From Kribbella sp. CA-293567 (GTDB lineage Bacteria; Actinomycetota; Actinomycetes; Propionibacteriales; Kribbellaceae), in NCBI RefSeq assembly GCF_027627575.1, contig NZ_CP114065.1, positions 7,316,001 through 7,380,000 of the forward strand: DNA of 64,000 nucleotides. The letters run 5' to 3'. Below are positions 34,958-43,366 of this stretch, piece after piece. The position numbers were made by a program, and so were the translations under genes. Position 1 is the stretch's first letter; each line of letters opens with the position of its first letter. The notes under the pieces are model-generated. The model did no database searches and was not told where the DNA came from. It saw nothing but the letters and a program-made list of their open reading frames with translations.

Positions 34958-35893
34958 CTGAGTCCGGCCGGAGTTTCTGACCTGCTCGTCGACGGACCCT
35001 GGTCGCATTCGCTGGTGGCGGCCAACGGGGCGCGGTTCCACGTAGCCGAATGCGGGGCGGCGGACGACCCGTTGGTGCTGTTCCTGCACGGCTTCCCCGA
35101 GTTCTGGTGGGCCTGGCGTCACCAGTTGCCGGTAGTCGCCGCAGCGGGGTACAGGGCCGTTGCGATGGATCTGCGCGGCTACGGCGCCAGTGACAAGACT
35201 CCGCGGGGCTACGACCCCTTCACGGTCTCGGCGGACGTCTCCGGGGTCATCAGGTCGCTGGGGGCGGCCGATGCCGTGGTCGTCGGCCATGGCTGGGGCG
35301 GGTTCGTCGCGTGGTCGGCCGCAGTACTGGCGCCGAAGCAGGTGCGAGCTCTGGCAGCTGTGTCAGCGCCACATCCATTGCAGCTGATGCGGTCGGGACA
35401 GTTGCGGTCGGTGGCTCAGGTCGGCTGGTTCCAGCTGCCGATCCTGCCCGAGCGCCGGCTGCTCGCCCATGACGGCATTCACATCGAACAACTCCTCCGT
35501 GCCTGGTCCGCACCCGGCGGCACGTTCCCGGACGCCGAGGCCTCCCGCCGCTATCGCGCGGCCCTGCAGGTCTGGCCGGCTCCGCACTGCGCACTGGAAT
35601 ACCACCGCTGGTTCGTCCGCTCGCGCCTGCGCTCCGACGGCCGCCGGTACTCCGCTTGCATGCGCACCCCGGTCGCAGTACCGGTCCTGCAGGTCCATGG
35701 CGGCCTGGACGGCGCCGTCAGCAAGGCGGCCACGGTCACACCCGCGGAACTGCTGGCCGGCCCGTCGCAGCACGAAGTACTGACCACTGCCGGGCACTTC
35801 CCGCACGAGGAAACCCCGGAGCTGTTCAACTCCCTGCTGCTGAACTGGCTGCGGGAACCATCTCCGGGACCGGGGCCGCCGGGAACTTCATGA
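34958..35893 (+). CDS. Alpha/beta hydrolase, epoxide-hydrolase-like (EphE position)
   Basis: The protein has about 311 residues. FLHGFPEFWWAWRH is the oxyanion-loop motif of epoxide hydrolases, VVGHGWGGFVAW holds an Asp-less nucleophile elbow with W in place of the catalytic residue's neighbour, and TTAGHFPHEETPEL holds the catalytic histidine. The family nucleophile is normally D in GHDWG; here GHGWG has glycine, so activity may be lost or altered. Residues LLVDGPWSH before the first GTG (35015) look homologous to related proteins. The only upstream start in frame is CTG at 34958, which has GGGGAG seven bases before it. The gene matches ephE (Rv3670) in position. Confidence 0.8.
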   Translation: MSPAGVSDLLVDGPWSHSLVAANGARFHVAECGAADDPLVLFLHGFPEFWWAWRHQLPVVAAAGYRAVAMDLRGYGASDKTPRGYDPFTVSADVSGVIRSLGAADAVVVGHGWGGFVAWSAAVLAPKQVRALAAVSAPHPLQLMRSGQLRSVAQVGWFQLPILPERRLLAHDGIHIEQLLRAWSAPGGTFPDAEASRRYRAALQVWPAPHCALEYHRWFVRSRLRSDGRRYSACMRTPVAVPVLQVHGGLDGAVSKAATVTPAELLAGPSQHEVLTTAGHFPHEETPELFNSLLLNWLREPSPGPGPPGTS

Positions 35894-36124
35894 GACGGCG
35901 ACCGCGATGGGGAAGCTCGCGCTCTTGCCGAGCGACGGCAGCTCCAATGCGATGCTCTCGTGACTCAGGACCGCGCGGCATCTAGTTGCTTCTGGCAACT
36001 GATCGGCGAAATTCTCCTTGTCGGCAAAGGTTTCACGAGAACCGCAGGACGAGTGCTGCACGTTGCTGCCGCGTCATCGTCACACCCTGCCCACGCGGCG
36101 AGCACCCGATCTGTTCACCGTGGA
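35894..36124. other. Intergenic gap between convergent genes
   Basis: This 231-base stretch separates the convergent hydrolase and marP genes. A leftward open frame of about 57 codons ending near 35891 (with SIALELPSLGKSASFPIAVA) has low GC and no clear start or ribosome binding site. I do not call it a gene. Confidence 0.5.
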
Positions 36125-37297
36125 TCAGGTGCAACTGCGGGTGGAGACCTCCTGGGTGGCCTTGGCGCCCGCGGCCGCGTTCTCGGCGACCTGCTCGGCG
36201 GTCAGCACGTAGCCGGTGCGGTTGTCCTCGACGGAGGCCGCGAAGACCACGCCGTACACGGTGCCCTTCGAGGAGATCAGCGGGCCGCCCGAGTTGCCGG
36301 GACGGACCTGGGCCCAGATCGAGAAGGCCCGCCGGGTGACGGTCTTGTCGCCGTAGATGTCCGGGCCGCGCAGCCGCTCCTCGGAACGGATCCTGGCCGG
36401 TTCGGAGTCGAACGGGCCGTTCTCCGGGTAGCCCAGGACGACCGCGGCCGCGTCGGGCTTGCCGTCGTTGTCGAAGGCCAGCGGCGTGGCCTTGAGCTCG
36501 GGCACGTAGAGGACGGCGACGTCGACGGACGAGTCGAACACCACCACCTTGGCGTCGTACTTCTTGCCGTTCACCTCGACCTTCGGCGAGCTGACCCCGG
36601 CCACCACGTGCGCGTTGGTCATCACCCGCTGCGGGGCGTAGACGAAACCGCTGCCCTCGAGGCCGCGGGAGCAGTTGGCCACCCCGGTCACCTTGGCGAT
36701 CCGGGTGTAGGCCAGCCGGACGGTGGGGTTGCGCGCGATCGAGCCGTCCGGCGGCTGCGTCTCCCGGATCCGCTCCGGCACGAACGGGTCGAGGAAGCGC
36801 GGGAACAGATCGGTGTTCACCACGTCGTTGAACGCCTGCAGCGCGCGATCGGCGCCACCGGGCAGGGCCTCGTCGACCTTGGCGAGCACCTGCGAGCCCC
36901 GGACGGCCGAGGTCACGCTGGGGATCCGCGCGCCGCTGACCGCGACGCCGAGCACCCACGAGACGACCAGCACCGAGGCGGCGGCCAGCGCCGCGCCGCC
37001 CAGCGCATCGACCGCCTTGACCGGTTTCCAGGAGATCTTGTTGCGCAGTTTGGAGCCGAGCAAGGCCCCGATCGTGCGCCCGATCGAGGCCAGCAGCACG
37101 ACCAGCACCAGCGCCGCGAACGACACCTCGACACTGGGCGAGAAGTTGTCCAGCACCCGCGGTACGCCGTACACACCGACCGCCGCGCCGGCCAGCAGGC
37201 CGAGCGTCGCGCAGGCACCGAGGACGAACCCCTCGATGTAGCCCGAGATCGCCACCAGCGCGGTCACCACCAGCAGCGCGATATCGAGACCGCTCAC
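36125..37297 (-). CDS. marP: MarP-like membrane-anchored periplasmic serine protease
   Basis: The 390-residue protein has four N-terminal membrane helices (CvpA/colicin V production-like, residues 1-120), a linker and a chymotrypsin-fold protease domain. The triad is H230 in TNAHVV, D259 in SSVDVAV and S336 in RPGNSGGPL. C209 and C389 match the disulfide that activates M. tuberculosis MarP (Rv3671c), which protects the cell in acid by processing RipA. The GTG at 37297 overlaps the Nudix stop as GTGA. It is the distal gene of a leftward operon nth-tlpA-nudix-marP, the same order as in mycobacteria. Confidence 0.92.
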   Translation of the reverse strand: MSGLDIALLVVTALVAISGYIEGFVLGACATLGLLAGAAVGVYGVPRVLDNFSPSVEVSFAALVLVVLLASIGRTIGALLGSKLRNKISWKPVKAVDALGGAALAAASVLVVSWVLGVAVSGARIPSVTSAVRGSQVLAKVDEALPGGADRALQAFNDVVNTDLFPRFLDPFVPERIRETQPPDGSIARNPTVRLAYTRIAKVTGVANCSRGLEGSGFVYAPQRVMTNAHVVAGVSSPKVEVNGKKYDAKVVVFDSSVDVAVLYVPELKATPLAFDNDGKPDAAAVVLGYPENGPFDSEPARIRSEERLRGPDIYGDKTVTRRAFSIWAQVRPGNSGGPLISSKGTVYGVVFAASVEDNRTGYVLTAEQVAENAAAGAKATQEVSTRSCT

Positions 37298-38067
37298 TCC
37301 ACACCCTCCGGACGCCCCAGGTCGTGCTCGATGGCCGTCAGCCGCCGGACATCCTCCGGCTGCCGTCCCTCACTCCGCCAAGCCGCTTCGACGAGCCGGT
37401 CGGGCAACGGTACGACGTGGGTGGGGTCCCAGTCGCGCGCCCAGCCGCCGAGCTCGAGCAACTTGTCGAGCAGACCCGCGGTGAAACCCCAGACATAGAC
37501 GTCACCGACAGTGAAAGCCGGGCCGGTGAAACCGGACGGATGCAGGCAGCTGAACCGGTTGGCGGGGTCGGTCAGCGCCCGCAGCGAGACCCGGTGCACC
37601 GAGGCGACCTCGGCCGGATCGACCACCGCGACCGGTGACGGCTCCCGCCACCAGCCGAGCACGGGCGAGACGGCGAAGTTGCTCACCGGCACCCAGAGCG
37701 AGGGCCAGACCGCGAACACCTCGACACCGGCCGGTGCGAGCCCGGTCTCCTCCTCGGCCTCGCGCAGCGCCGTCCGGATCCGGCCTTCGACACCGGTCCC
37801 GTCCTCCGGGTCGACGCGGCCACCGGGGAAGGACATCTGGCCGGCGTGGCTGCGCAGCGTCCAGGCCCGCTCGGTCAGCAGTACGTCGGGACCCTCGACA
37901 TCGTTGCCGTCAGCAAGGAGGATCAGCACCGCGGAACCGCGGACGCCGGGGTCGTTCTCGGGCGGCAGGAACCGCGACAGCTCCTGGGGGTCGACCTGTT
38001 TCGATGCCGTCCGCAACTGGTGCAGGAACTCGGGCAGCTCCACGTCGTACGTCGTACTGGTCCTCAC
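37294..38067 (-). CDS. Nudix hydrolase, CoA-pyrophosphatase type
   Basis: The 257-residue protein contains LLTERAWTLRSHAGQMSFPGG (here noted as LLTERAW and GQMSFPGG), the NuCoA signature upstream of the Nudix box. The Nudix box itself is GGRVDPEDG with REAEEETGL. Enzymes of this group cut coenzyme A and its derivatives to 3',5'-ADP and 4'-phosphopantetheine. It overlaps both neighbours by 4 bases. Rv3672c holds the same position in M. tuberculosis. Confidence 0.88.
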   Translation of the reverse strand: MRTSTTYDVELPEFLHQLRTASKQVDPQELSRFLPPENDPGVRGSAVLILLADGNDVEGPDVLLTERAWTLRSHAGQMSFPGGRVDPEDGTGVEGRIRTALREAEEETGLAPAGVEVFAVWPSLWVPVSNFAVSPVLGWWREPSPVAVVDPAEVASVHRVSLRALTDPANRFSCLHPSGFTGPAFTVGDVYVWGFTAGLLDKLLELGGWARDWDPTHVVPLPDRLVEAAWRSEGRQPEDVRRLTAIEHDLGRPEGVE

Positions 38068-38684
38068 GGGCTGACCCCCAGTTTGTCCTGCACCAGCTGA
38101 TCCAGCTGCTGCTGCGAAGTCAGCGCTCCTCGGTGAACGTGGACGACGGCGCCTTGCGCGTCGATGAAAGCGGTGACCGGTGGCCCGCCGATCCTCAGGG
38201 GCTGCTGTGTCTGCTTGTCGGCGTCGACCAGGTGCGGGTAGCTCCAGTCCTGGTCGATCGCGAAGGCGACCGCGAGATCCGGGCGGGTGTCGACGTAGTC
38301 GATCCCGATCAACTCGAGCTTGTCGCCGGCCCTGCGCTGCAGGTCGGCCAGGAACGGCGCTTCCTCACGGCACGGCCCGCACCACTGAGCCCAGACGTTG
38401 ATGACCAGGGGGCCACGAAGGTCGGACAGGTGGGTGTCCGGCCCCTTGCCGAGACAGGGAAGGCTGATCTCCGGTAGCCCTCTGGGCGCCGGCTGCCGGG
38501 ACTGGACGCTCGGGCAGGGCTGCAGCTTGTCGGCACCCGCCACAGTGCCGTCCGGCTCCTTGGCGACACTGCCCGGCTTGTCGTTGCCGCAGGCCGCGAG
38601 CAGGATCGACGCGGCCACCAGCCCCGCGGCGACCAGCCGGCGGGCCGGCCGCCGCGCGGTACGGGGGCTGGAGGGGCGGATCAC
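38064..38684 (-). CDS. TlpA/ResA-like thiol-disulfide oxidoreductase, lipoprotein
   Basis: The 206-residue product has a lipoprotein signal, LVAAGLVAASILLAAC, and then a thioredoxin-like domain with the WCGPC redox motif inside NVWAQWCGPCREEAPF. The cis-proline loop is in GGPPVTAFID. Such proteins reduce or shuffle disulfides outside the membrane, for example in cytochrome c maturation. The GTG at 38684 overlaps the nth stop as GTGA and places the signal peptide at the N-terminus; the frame is open further upstream. It corresponds to Rv3673c. Acting next to MarP, which needs a disulfide, is suggestive. Confidence 0.87.
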   Translation of the reverse strand: MIRPSSPRTARRPARRLVAAGLVAASILLAACGNDKPGSVAKEPDGTVAGADKLQPCPSVQSRQPAPRGLPEISLPCLGKGPDTHLSDLRGPLVINVWAQWCGPCREEAPFLADLQRRAGDKLELIGIDYVDTRPDLAVAFAIDQDWSYPHLVDADKQTQQPLRIGGPPVTAFIDAQGAVVHVHRGALTSQQQLDQLVQDKLGVSP

Positions 38685-39460
38685 GCTGGGGTCTTCACCA
38701 GCTTCGCGGCCAGGTCGGGATCGGTCGGACCGGTGCCGTAGGACGGGCACCACTGGGCGATCGGGCAGGCGCCGCAGGCCGGCTTCTTCGCGTGGCAGCG
38801 CCGGCGGCCGTGGAAGATCAGCCGGTGCGACAGCATCGTCCAGTCCTTCTTCGGGAACAGGTCGCCGATCAGGTGCTCGACCTTGACCGGGTCCTCCTCC
38901 GTGGTCCAGCCGAACCGGCGGACCAGCCGCCCGAAGTGGGTGTCGACCGTGATCCCGGGCACCCCGAAAGCGTTACCCAGTACGACGTTCGCCGTCTTGC
39001 GGCCGGTGCCGGGAAGCTTTACCAGCTCCTCCAGCTTGGCGGGCACCACCCCGTCGTACTCGTCGACCAGCGTCTGGCCGAGCTTCAGCAGGCTGTTCGT
39101 CTTGGCCCGGAAGAAGCCGGTCGGTTTGAGGATCGCCTCCATCTCCTCCCGGTCGGCCTCCGCGTACGCCGTCGCGTCCGGGTACTTCGCGAACAGCGTC
39201 GGGGTCACCTTGTTGACCGTCACGTCGGTGGTCTGCGCCGACAGGATGGTCGCGACCAGCAGCTCCAGCGGCGTCCGGAAGTCGAGCTCGCAGTGCGCGT
39301 CCGGATAGGTCTCGGTCAGCACCTTGTGCATCTTGCGGGCCCGGCGGACCAGCTGGGTGTGCGCCTCGTCGGCGAAGACAGGTGCCTTCCGCGGCAGCTT
39401 CAGCGGCACCTGAGGAGCGGAATCGACGGAGGCGGCGGCCTCGACGTGCTGGGTCGGCAT
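38681..39460 (-). CDS. nth: Endonuclease III
   Basis: The 259-residue DNA glycosylase/AP lyase has the helix-hairpin-helix LPGTGRKTANVVLG, with the catalytic lysine, and VDTHFGRLVRRFG, with the catalytic aspartate. The C-terminal C-X6-C-X2-C-X5-C motif (CHAKKPACGACPIAQWC) binds a [4Fe-4S] cluster. It removes oxidised pyrimidines in base excision repair. It is the first gene of the leftward four-gene operon that ends with marP. Confidence 0.95.
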   Translation of the reverse strand: MPTQHVEAAASVDSAPQVPLKLPRKAPVFADEAHTQLVRRARKMHKVLTETYPDAHCELDFRTPLELLVATILSAQTTDVTVNKVTPTLFAKYPDATAYAEADREEMEAILKPTGFFRAKTNSLLKLGQTLVDEYDGVVPAKLEELVKLPGTGRKTANVVLGNAFGVPGITVDTHFGRLVRRFGWTTEEDPVKVEHLIGDLFPKKDWTMLSHRLIFHGRRRCHAKKPACGACPIAQWCPSYGTGPTDPDLAAKLVKTPA

Positions 39461-39505
39461 GCAGGCCAGCCTACGTCCGGGCTCCGACAGGCCACGTGCT
39501 GATGG

Positions 39506-41308
39506 TCAAGGCAGCGGCAGCCCGATGCTGATGGTGAGGTGGCGGCCGCCCGGGTGCGGCTGGGGCAGGTCGCGCGACTTCAGGCGGCCGGCCAGGTCGT
39601 CGATGACGCCGACGGTGAGGTTCAGCTCGGGGACGGCGGTGCCTGCCGGGTCCAGTTGCCGCTCCGCGTCTTCTGGCGGGTGATCGCCGAAGTACCGCGC
39701 GGCATCGGTTTGGACGGTCCAGCAGGCCAGGGCGATCTTGGCACGGTCAGGAGCCTGCTGGGTGACTCGCAGATCGGCGTACAGGGCGTAGTCGGCGTCG
39801 GCGATGCTGACGGTCGTGGTGCCGGTCGGCAGGAGCTCTGGTAGCGCCTCGATCACTTTGGAAGCCAGCAGTTGCCAGGTGGCGACCTGCTCGCTCGGGA
39901 AGCGGGTCTGCGGCGGCCGCGGCACCCACTGAACGGCCCAGTCGTCGCCGGCGCTGACGCGAGCCTCAGCAAACGCGATGGCGGTGCCGATACGCCGCTT
40001 CTCGACCAGCAGGTTGATCACTGCGCCAGTCGCGGTTTCACCGGCGTACCAGTCGGCGTTGACGGCGTACTCGTCCAGCGTGGCCGCCACTGCGCTGGAG
40101 TCGGTTTCGGCGAGCAAGGTGGCCCACCACATCCAGCGGGCGGGGTAGGCGGTCGTGGCGAGTGTTGCCAGCTCGTCAAGCTGCCCGAGCTTGCCGAGCG
40201 CACGGATGAGCTGTGCTTCGAAGGTGTGGTCGCCGGCGGCTGCCCTCACGCGCAACTCGTCGAGCTCTCCTTGAGCTGCCAACCAGAGAGCCAACTGCTC
40301 GGCTGACAGCCGCTCGCCGGCCTCCGCCCGCGCTCGCAGCTCGTCGACGTACCCGTGCTCGGCCCGTAGGCGGGCTGCGTCTCTAGCCGCGCCCCGCTGC
40401 TCCGAGGCATCCAGTACTGCGATGGCCTCGGCGACCTGCCCGGTCTCGACCAGCAGGTCGGCCAGCAGCTCCGGTGCCAGCGAGCGGTGGGCTCGCAAGA
40501 CGGCTATCGCGTCCTCGGCGCGGTCCTGCTCGACGTACAGCTTCACCAGCCGAAGGCGGGCGTCATCATTGGCTCGTGTCTCCGGCCACTCGGCCAGCTC
40601 GGCAGCGGCTTCGTCGGCCAGCCCCTGCCTGATCAGCTGGTCGAACGTCTTCTCCCCGGCGAACGGGTCGTAGACCTCGGGCTCCTTCGCCTTGGCTTCG
40701 GCGAGCGCATCGGCCAGCAGCGCCCCCGCCTCGCGGTCGCCGGCCTCTGCGAGCGCGCGGAGCTCGTCCACCCGGCCTTCGGCCCGGAGCGTCGCCAGCC
40801 GGATGGAGTGGTTCGCTATTTCCCGGAGCTCGTCGGTGCGGCCGAGCTCGCGGAGCAGCGCCTGCAGCCTCGTCCGGTCGGCCAGCAGGCGGCTCCCCTT
40901 CAGCAGGTCGATCGACTCCTCGATGTGGCCGTCCTCAAGGAGGGCGTCCACCTCGTGGCTCCGCTCGGGCGGGCTGCCGTCCAGCTCCGTGAGCAGCGTC
41001 AGCTGGGCGAGCTGCGCGCCGCGCTCCCGCCGGAACTGCTCCAGCTTGAGCGCCGCGTCCGGGTCGGTACTGGCCTGCAGGACCTCGATCGCGTCGTCCA
41101 GCCGGCCGTACTCGCGCAGCAGGAGTGCCAGCATCGCCTCGTGCTGCGGCTTGTCGCTGGCCCGCAGTACGGCGGCCGCGTCGTCGAGGTAGCCCTGCTT
41201 GGCCAGCAGCCAGGCCCGCTGCCCGGGCTCGTCCCGGGTCTCGACCGGCGTACTGCCGGCCGGGCGTCCGCGCGCGCCGAAGAGACGCTTCCTGAGCCAA
41301 TCGAGCAT
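39506..41308 (-). CDS. Tetratricopeptide-like alpha-solenoid protein, unknown function
   Basis: The 600-residue protein is a long series of helical pairs such as LAKQGYLDDAAAVLRAS, LLREYGRLDDAIEVLQAS and LYVEQDRAEDAIAVLRAHR, typical of TPR or SEL1-like solenoids. A C-terminal alpha/beta domain of about 130 residues has no motif I recognise. There is no signal peptide. It lies between nth and crp on the leftward strand. A scaffold role is a guess. Confidence 0.6.
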   Translation of the reverse strand: MLDWLRKRLFGARGRPAGSTPVETRDEPGQRAWLLAKQGYLDDAAAVLRASDKPQHEAMLALLLREYGRLDDAIEVLQASTDPDAALKLEQFRRERGAQLAQLTLLTELDGSPPERSHEVDALLEDGHIEESIDLLKGSRLLADRTRLQALLRELGRTDELREIANHSIRLATLRAEGRVDELRALAEAGDREAGALLADALAEAKAKEPEVYDPFAGEKTFDQLIRQGLADEAAAELAEWPETRANDDARLRLVKLYVEQDRAEDAIAVLRAHRSLAPELLADLLVETGQVAEAIAVLDASEQRGAARDAARLRAEHGYVDELRARAEAGERLSAEQLALWLAAQGELDELRVRAAAGDHTFEAQLIRALGKLGQLDELATLATTAYPARWMWWATLLAETDSSAVAATLDEYAVNADWYAGETATGAVINLLVEKRRIGTAIAFAEARVSAGDDWAVQWVPRPPQTRFPSEQVATWQLLASKVIEALPELLPTGTTTVSIADADYALYADLRVTQQAPDRAKIALACWTVQTDAARYFGDHPPEDAERQLDPAGTAVPELNLTVGVIDDLAGRLKSRDLPQPHPGGRHLTISIGLPLP

Positions 41309-41490
41309 CCCTCATCCTCACCGGTCGGAGCGCCGTCAGGAGCCCGTTCCGGCGCGCCCCGGCGGGCCTACGTGGCGGTTCGGCACGGCGAGGGGCTACG
41401 GTTTTGGTGCGACCGGGCGTGATCCGCCTGGCGCCGAGGGGGCTCGCAGCCTCTTCGAAGGTCGCAGTTCAGGTCCAAGGAGGCCCATTC

Positions 41491-42168
41491 GTGGACGCCG
41501 CAGTGCTTCGACAGGCACCGCTTTTCAGCCAGCTCGACGAGGAGGCAGCCGAGGCGCTGACCGCTTCGATGACGGAGAGCAGGCTGCGCCGCGGCCAGGT
41601 GCTGTTCCACGAAGGCGACTCCGGTGACCGGCTGTTCGTCGTTGTCGAGGGCAAGGTCAAGCTCGGCCGCACCTCCGCCGACGGGCGCGAGAACCTGCTG
41701 GCCGTGCTCGGCCCGGGCCAGATGTTCGGCGAGCTGTCGCTGTTCGACCCGGGACCGCGCCAGTCGACCGTCACGGCCGTCACCGACGCGTCGCTGATGG
41801 CGCTCACCCACGACGAGCTGCTCCGCTGGCTGGCCGGCCGCCCCGAGGTGGCCCGCGGCCTGCTGCTCCAGCTCGCCTCCCGGCTCCGCAAGGTCTCCGA
41901 CGTGGTCGCCGACCTGGTCTTCTCCGACGTACCGGGCCGGGTCGCCAAGGCCCTGCTGGACCTGGCCAGCCGCTTCGGCCGGACCGCCGACGACGGCGTC
42001 CACGTGCACCACGACCTGACCCAGGAGGAGCTGGCCCAGCTCGTCGGCGCCTCCCGCGAGACCGTCAACAAGGCACTCGCCGACTTCGCCTCCCGCGGCT
42101 GGGTCCGCCTGGAGCCCCGCTCCGTCGTACTCCTGGACCTCGAGCGCCTCCAGAAGCGCGCCCGCTGA
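41491..42168 (+). CDS. crp: Crp/Fnr-family regulator (Crp/GlxR-like)
   Basis: The 225-residue protein has a cyclic-nucleotide-binding domain with GQMFGELSLFDPGPRQSTV, in which FGELSLF and the following R contact cAMP in Crp proteins. The C-terminal helix-turn-helix is TQEELAQLVGASRETVNKAL. Orthologues Rv3676 and GlxR are global cAMP-responsive regulators. The GTG at 41491 has AAGGAGG eight bases upstream. It diverges from the solenoid gene. The position next to nth and the metallo-beta-lactamase gene is conserved in Actinobacteria. Confidence 0.9.
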   Translation: MDAAVLRQAPLFSQLDEEAAEALTASMTESRLRRGQVLFHEGDSGDRLFVVVEGKVKLGRTSADGRENLLAVLGPGQMFGELSLFDPGPRQSTVTAVTDASLMALTHDELLRWLAGRPEVARGLLLQLASRLRKVSDVVADLVFSDVPGRVAKALLDLASRFGRTADDGVHVHHDLTQEELAQLVGASRETVNKALADFASRGWVRLEPRSVVLLDLERLQKRAR

Positions 42169-42173
42169 CCCGA

Positions 42174-42258
42174 GTCACCCCCGCGACCCAACCCAAGTTA
42201 CCCCCGCGACCGGGTGGTTACCCCCTGTACGAACCTGGGGTAACCCGCCGTTGGCGGG
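42174..42258. repeat. Palindromic repeat module, left copy, with GTTACCCCC iterations
   Basis: Three related words, GTCACCCCCGCGACC at 42174, GTTACCCCCGCGACC at 42197 and GTTACCCCC at 42217, lie about 20-23 bases apart. The last opens a palindrome, GTTACCCC (42217-42224) with GGGGTAAC (42237-42244), followed by a second hairpin CCCGCC-GTT-GGCGGG (42244-42258). Bases 42217-42254 recur at 43318-43355 with one mismatch. It may end crp transcription or be a small repeat element. A lone DnaA-box-like TTGTCCACA lies at 42309-42317. Confidence 0.75.
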
Positions 42259-42369
42259 GGTAGGTCGGCGCGAACGCGTAGGTCAGGTAATCGACGGTCT
42301 TGGGCTGGTTGTCCACAGGGCGCCAAGAGGGGCGCTGAGGGTGGGGCGGGGTGCGGCAACTTCACTGGT

Positions 42370-43317
42370 GTGAAGGTGAAGCTGCAGGTGGTGGCGGAGA
42401 AGCAGGGCGGAGTGTTTTCCCGCGAGGACGCGTTGAGGTGTGGGTACTCGCCGGCCCAGATCCGGGTGGAGATCCGCGACGGGGCGTGGCTGCGGGTTTG
42501 CCGGGGGCAGTACACGGCTGCTCGATCGGATGCCGACGAGCCGCCGTGGGTTCGCAGTACGGGTGAGCACCGGTTGGCGACGCGGGCAGTACTCCGCTCG
42601 CTGACCGGGTCTGTCGTCCTGAGTCATCAGTCCGCGATCGTCGAGTACGGCCTGCCGACCTGGGGGCTCGACCTGTCGCGGGTTCATGTGACTCGGCGCG
42701 ATGGCGTCAAGGGGAGGATCACCCGCAAGGCGGTCCAGCACAACGCTCAACTGCCGGCCGGAATCATCTGGTGCAGAGACGGGCGAGAAGTGGTCGCGCC
42801 GGAGCGAGCCGTTCTCGAGGTGGCCTGCAGTACGGGTTTCGAGCCGGCTCTGGCGATCGCCGACGAGGCGCTACGGATCGGACTGGTGACTCGTCAGGGC
42901 CTGGCCTTCGCTCTCTGCGATGTCGAGCACTGGCCACGCAGCCCGGCCGCCAGACAAGTGGTGGCCTTCTGCAACGGGCTGTCGGAGTCGGTCGGTGAGT
43001 CACGGCTCCGGGTTCTGATGGACGACCATGGTCTGCCCACACCTGTCCTGCAAGCACCGATGCTGCGAAACGGGACGGTCTTCGCCCGGGTCGACTTTCT
43101 CTTCCCCCAGTTCCGCACGGTGATCGAGTTCGATGGTCTCCTCAAATACAGCACCGACCCCGAGGTCCTGGTGCGAGAGAAACACCGCGAGGACAGCATC
43201 CGCGAACTCGGCTACCAGGTCCTCCGCCTGACCTGGCACGACCTGAGCACCCCCGATCGCACCATCGCCCGCATCCAGCAAGCCTTCACCCGCGCGGGTT
43301 ACCCCCAGCCGAGGTGA
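42370..43317 (+). CDS. AbiEi-like N-terminal/DUF559-like C-terminal protein
   Basis: The 315-residue protein starts with a winged-helix-like region (EKQGGVFSREDALRCGYSPA), as in type IV AbiEi antitoxin-like proteins. It ends with a DUF559/Vsr-like nuclease-fold segment holding VDFLFPQFRTVIEFDG and RLTWHDL, where D, E and the following K/H residues could form an active site. Such fusions are common, scattered single genes in Actinobacteria with no proven role. No toxin gene lies beside it. It is flanked by two copies of a 38-base palindromic repeat and is absent from the mycobacterial block, so it is probably an insertion. Confidence 0.7.
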   Translation: MKVKLQVVAEKQGGVFSREDALRCGYSPAQIRVEIRDGAWLRVCRGQYTAARSDADEPPWVRSTGEHRLATRAVLRSLTGSVVLSHQSAIVEYGLPTWGLDLSRVHVTRRDGVKGRITRKAVQHNAQLPAGIIWCRDGREVVAPERAVLEVACSTGFEPALAIADEALRIGLVTRQGLAFALCDVEHWPRSPAARQVVAFCNGLSESVGESRLRVLMDDHGLPTPVLQAPMLRNGTVFARVDFLFPQFRTVIEFDGLLKYSTDPEVLVREKHREDSIRELGYQVLRLTWHDLSTPDRTIARIQQAFTRAGYPQPR

Positions 43318-43355
43318 GTTACCCCCTGTACGAACCTGGGGGAACCCGCCGTTGG
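43318..43355. repeat. Palindromic repeat module, right copy
   Basis: This copy matches 42217-42254 at 37 of 38 bases and begins at the first base after the stop codon of the AbiEi-like gene. The GTTACCCC arm is intact while its partner reads GGGGGAAC, so the palindrome is slightly decayed. A GGTTACCCCC also occurs just upstream at 43307. It lies between convergent genes and could act as a two-way terminator. Confidence 0.75.
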
Positions 43356-43366
43356 GGAAGGTACCT

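Noticed and set aside
35891..36064. Leftward open frame of about 57 codons in the hydrolase-marP gap
   Set aside because: It has no convincing start or ribosome binding site and the base composition is unlike the coding DNA around it; kept only as a note on the gap.
42370..43317. AbiEi-like gene as half of a type IV toxin-antitoxin pair
   Set aside because: No AbiEii-like nucleotidyltransferase gene lies beside it; the neighbours are crp and a metallo-beta-lactamase-fold gene.
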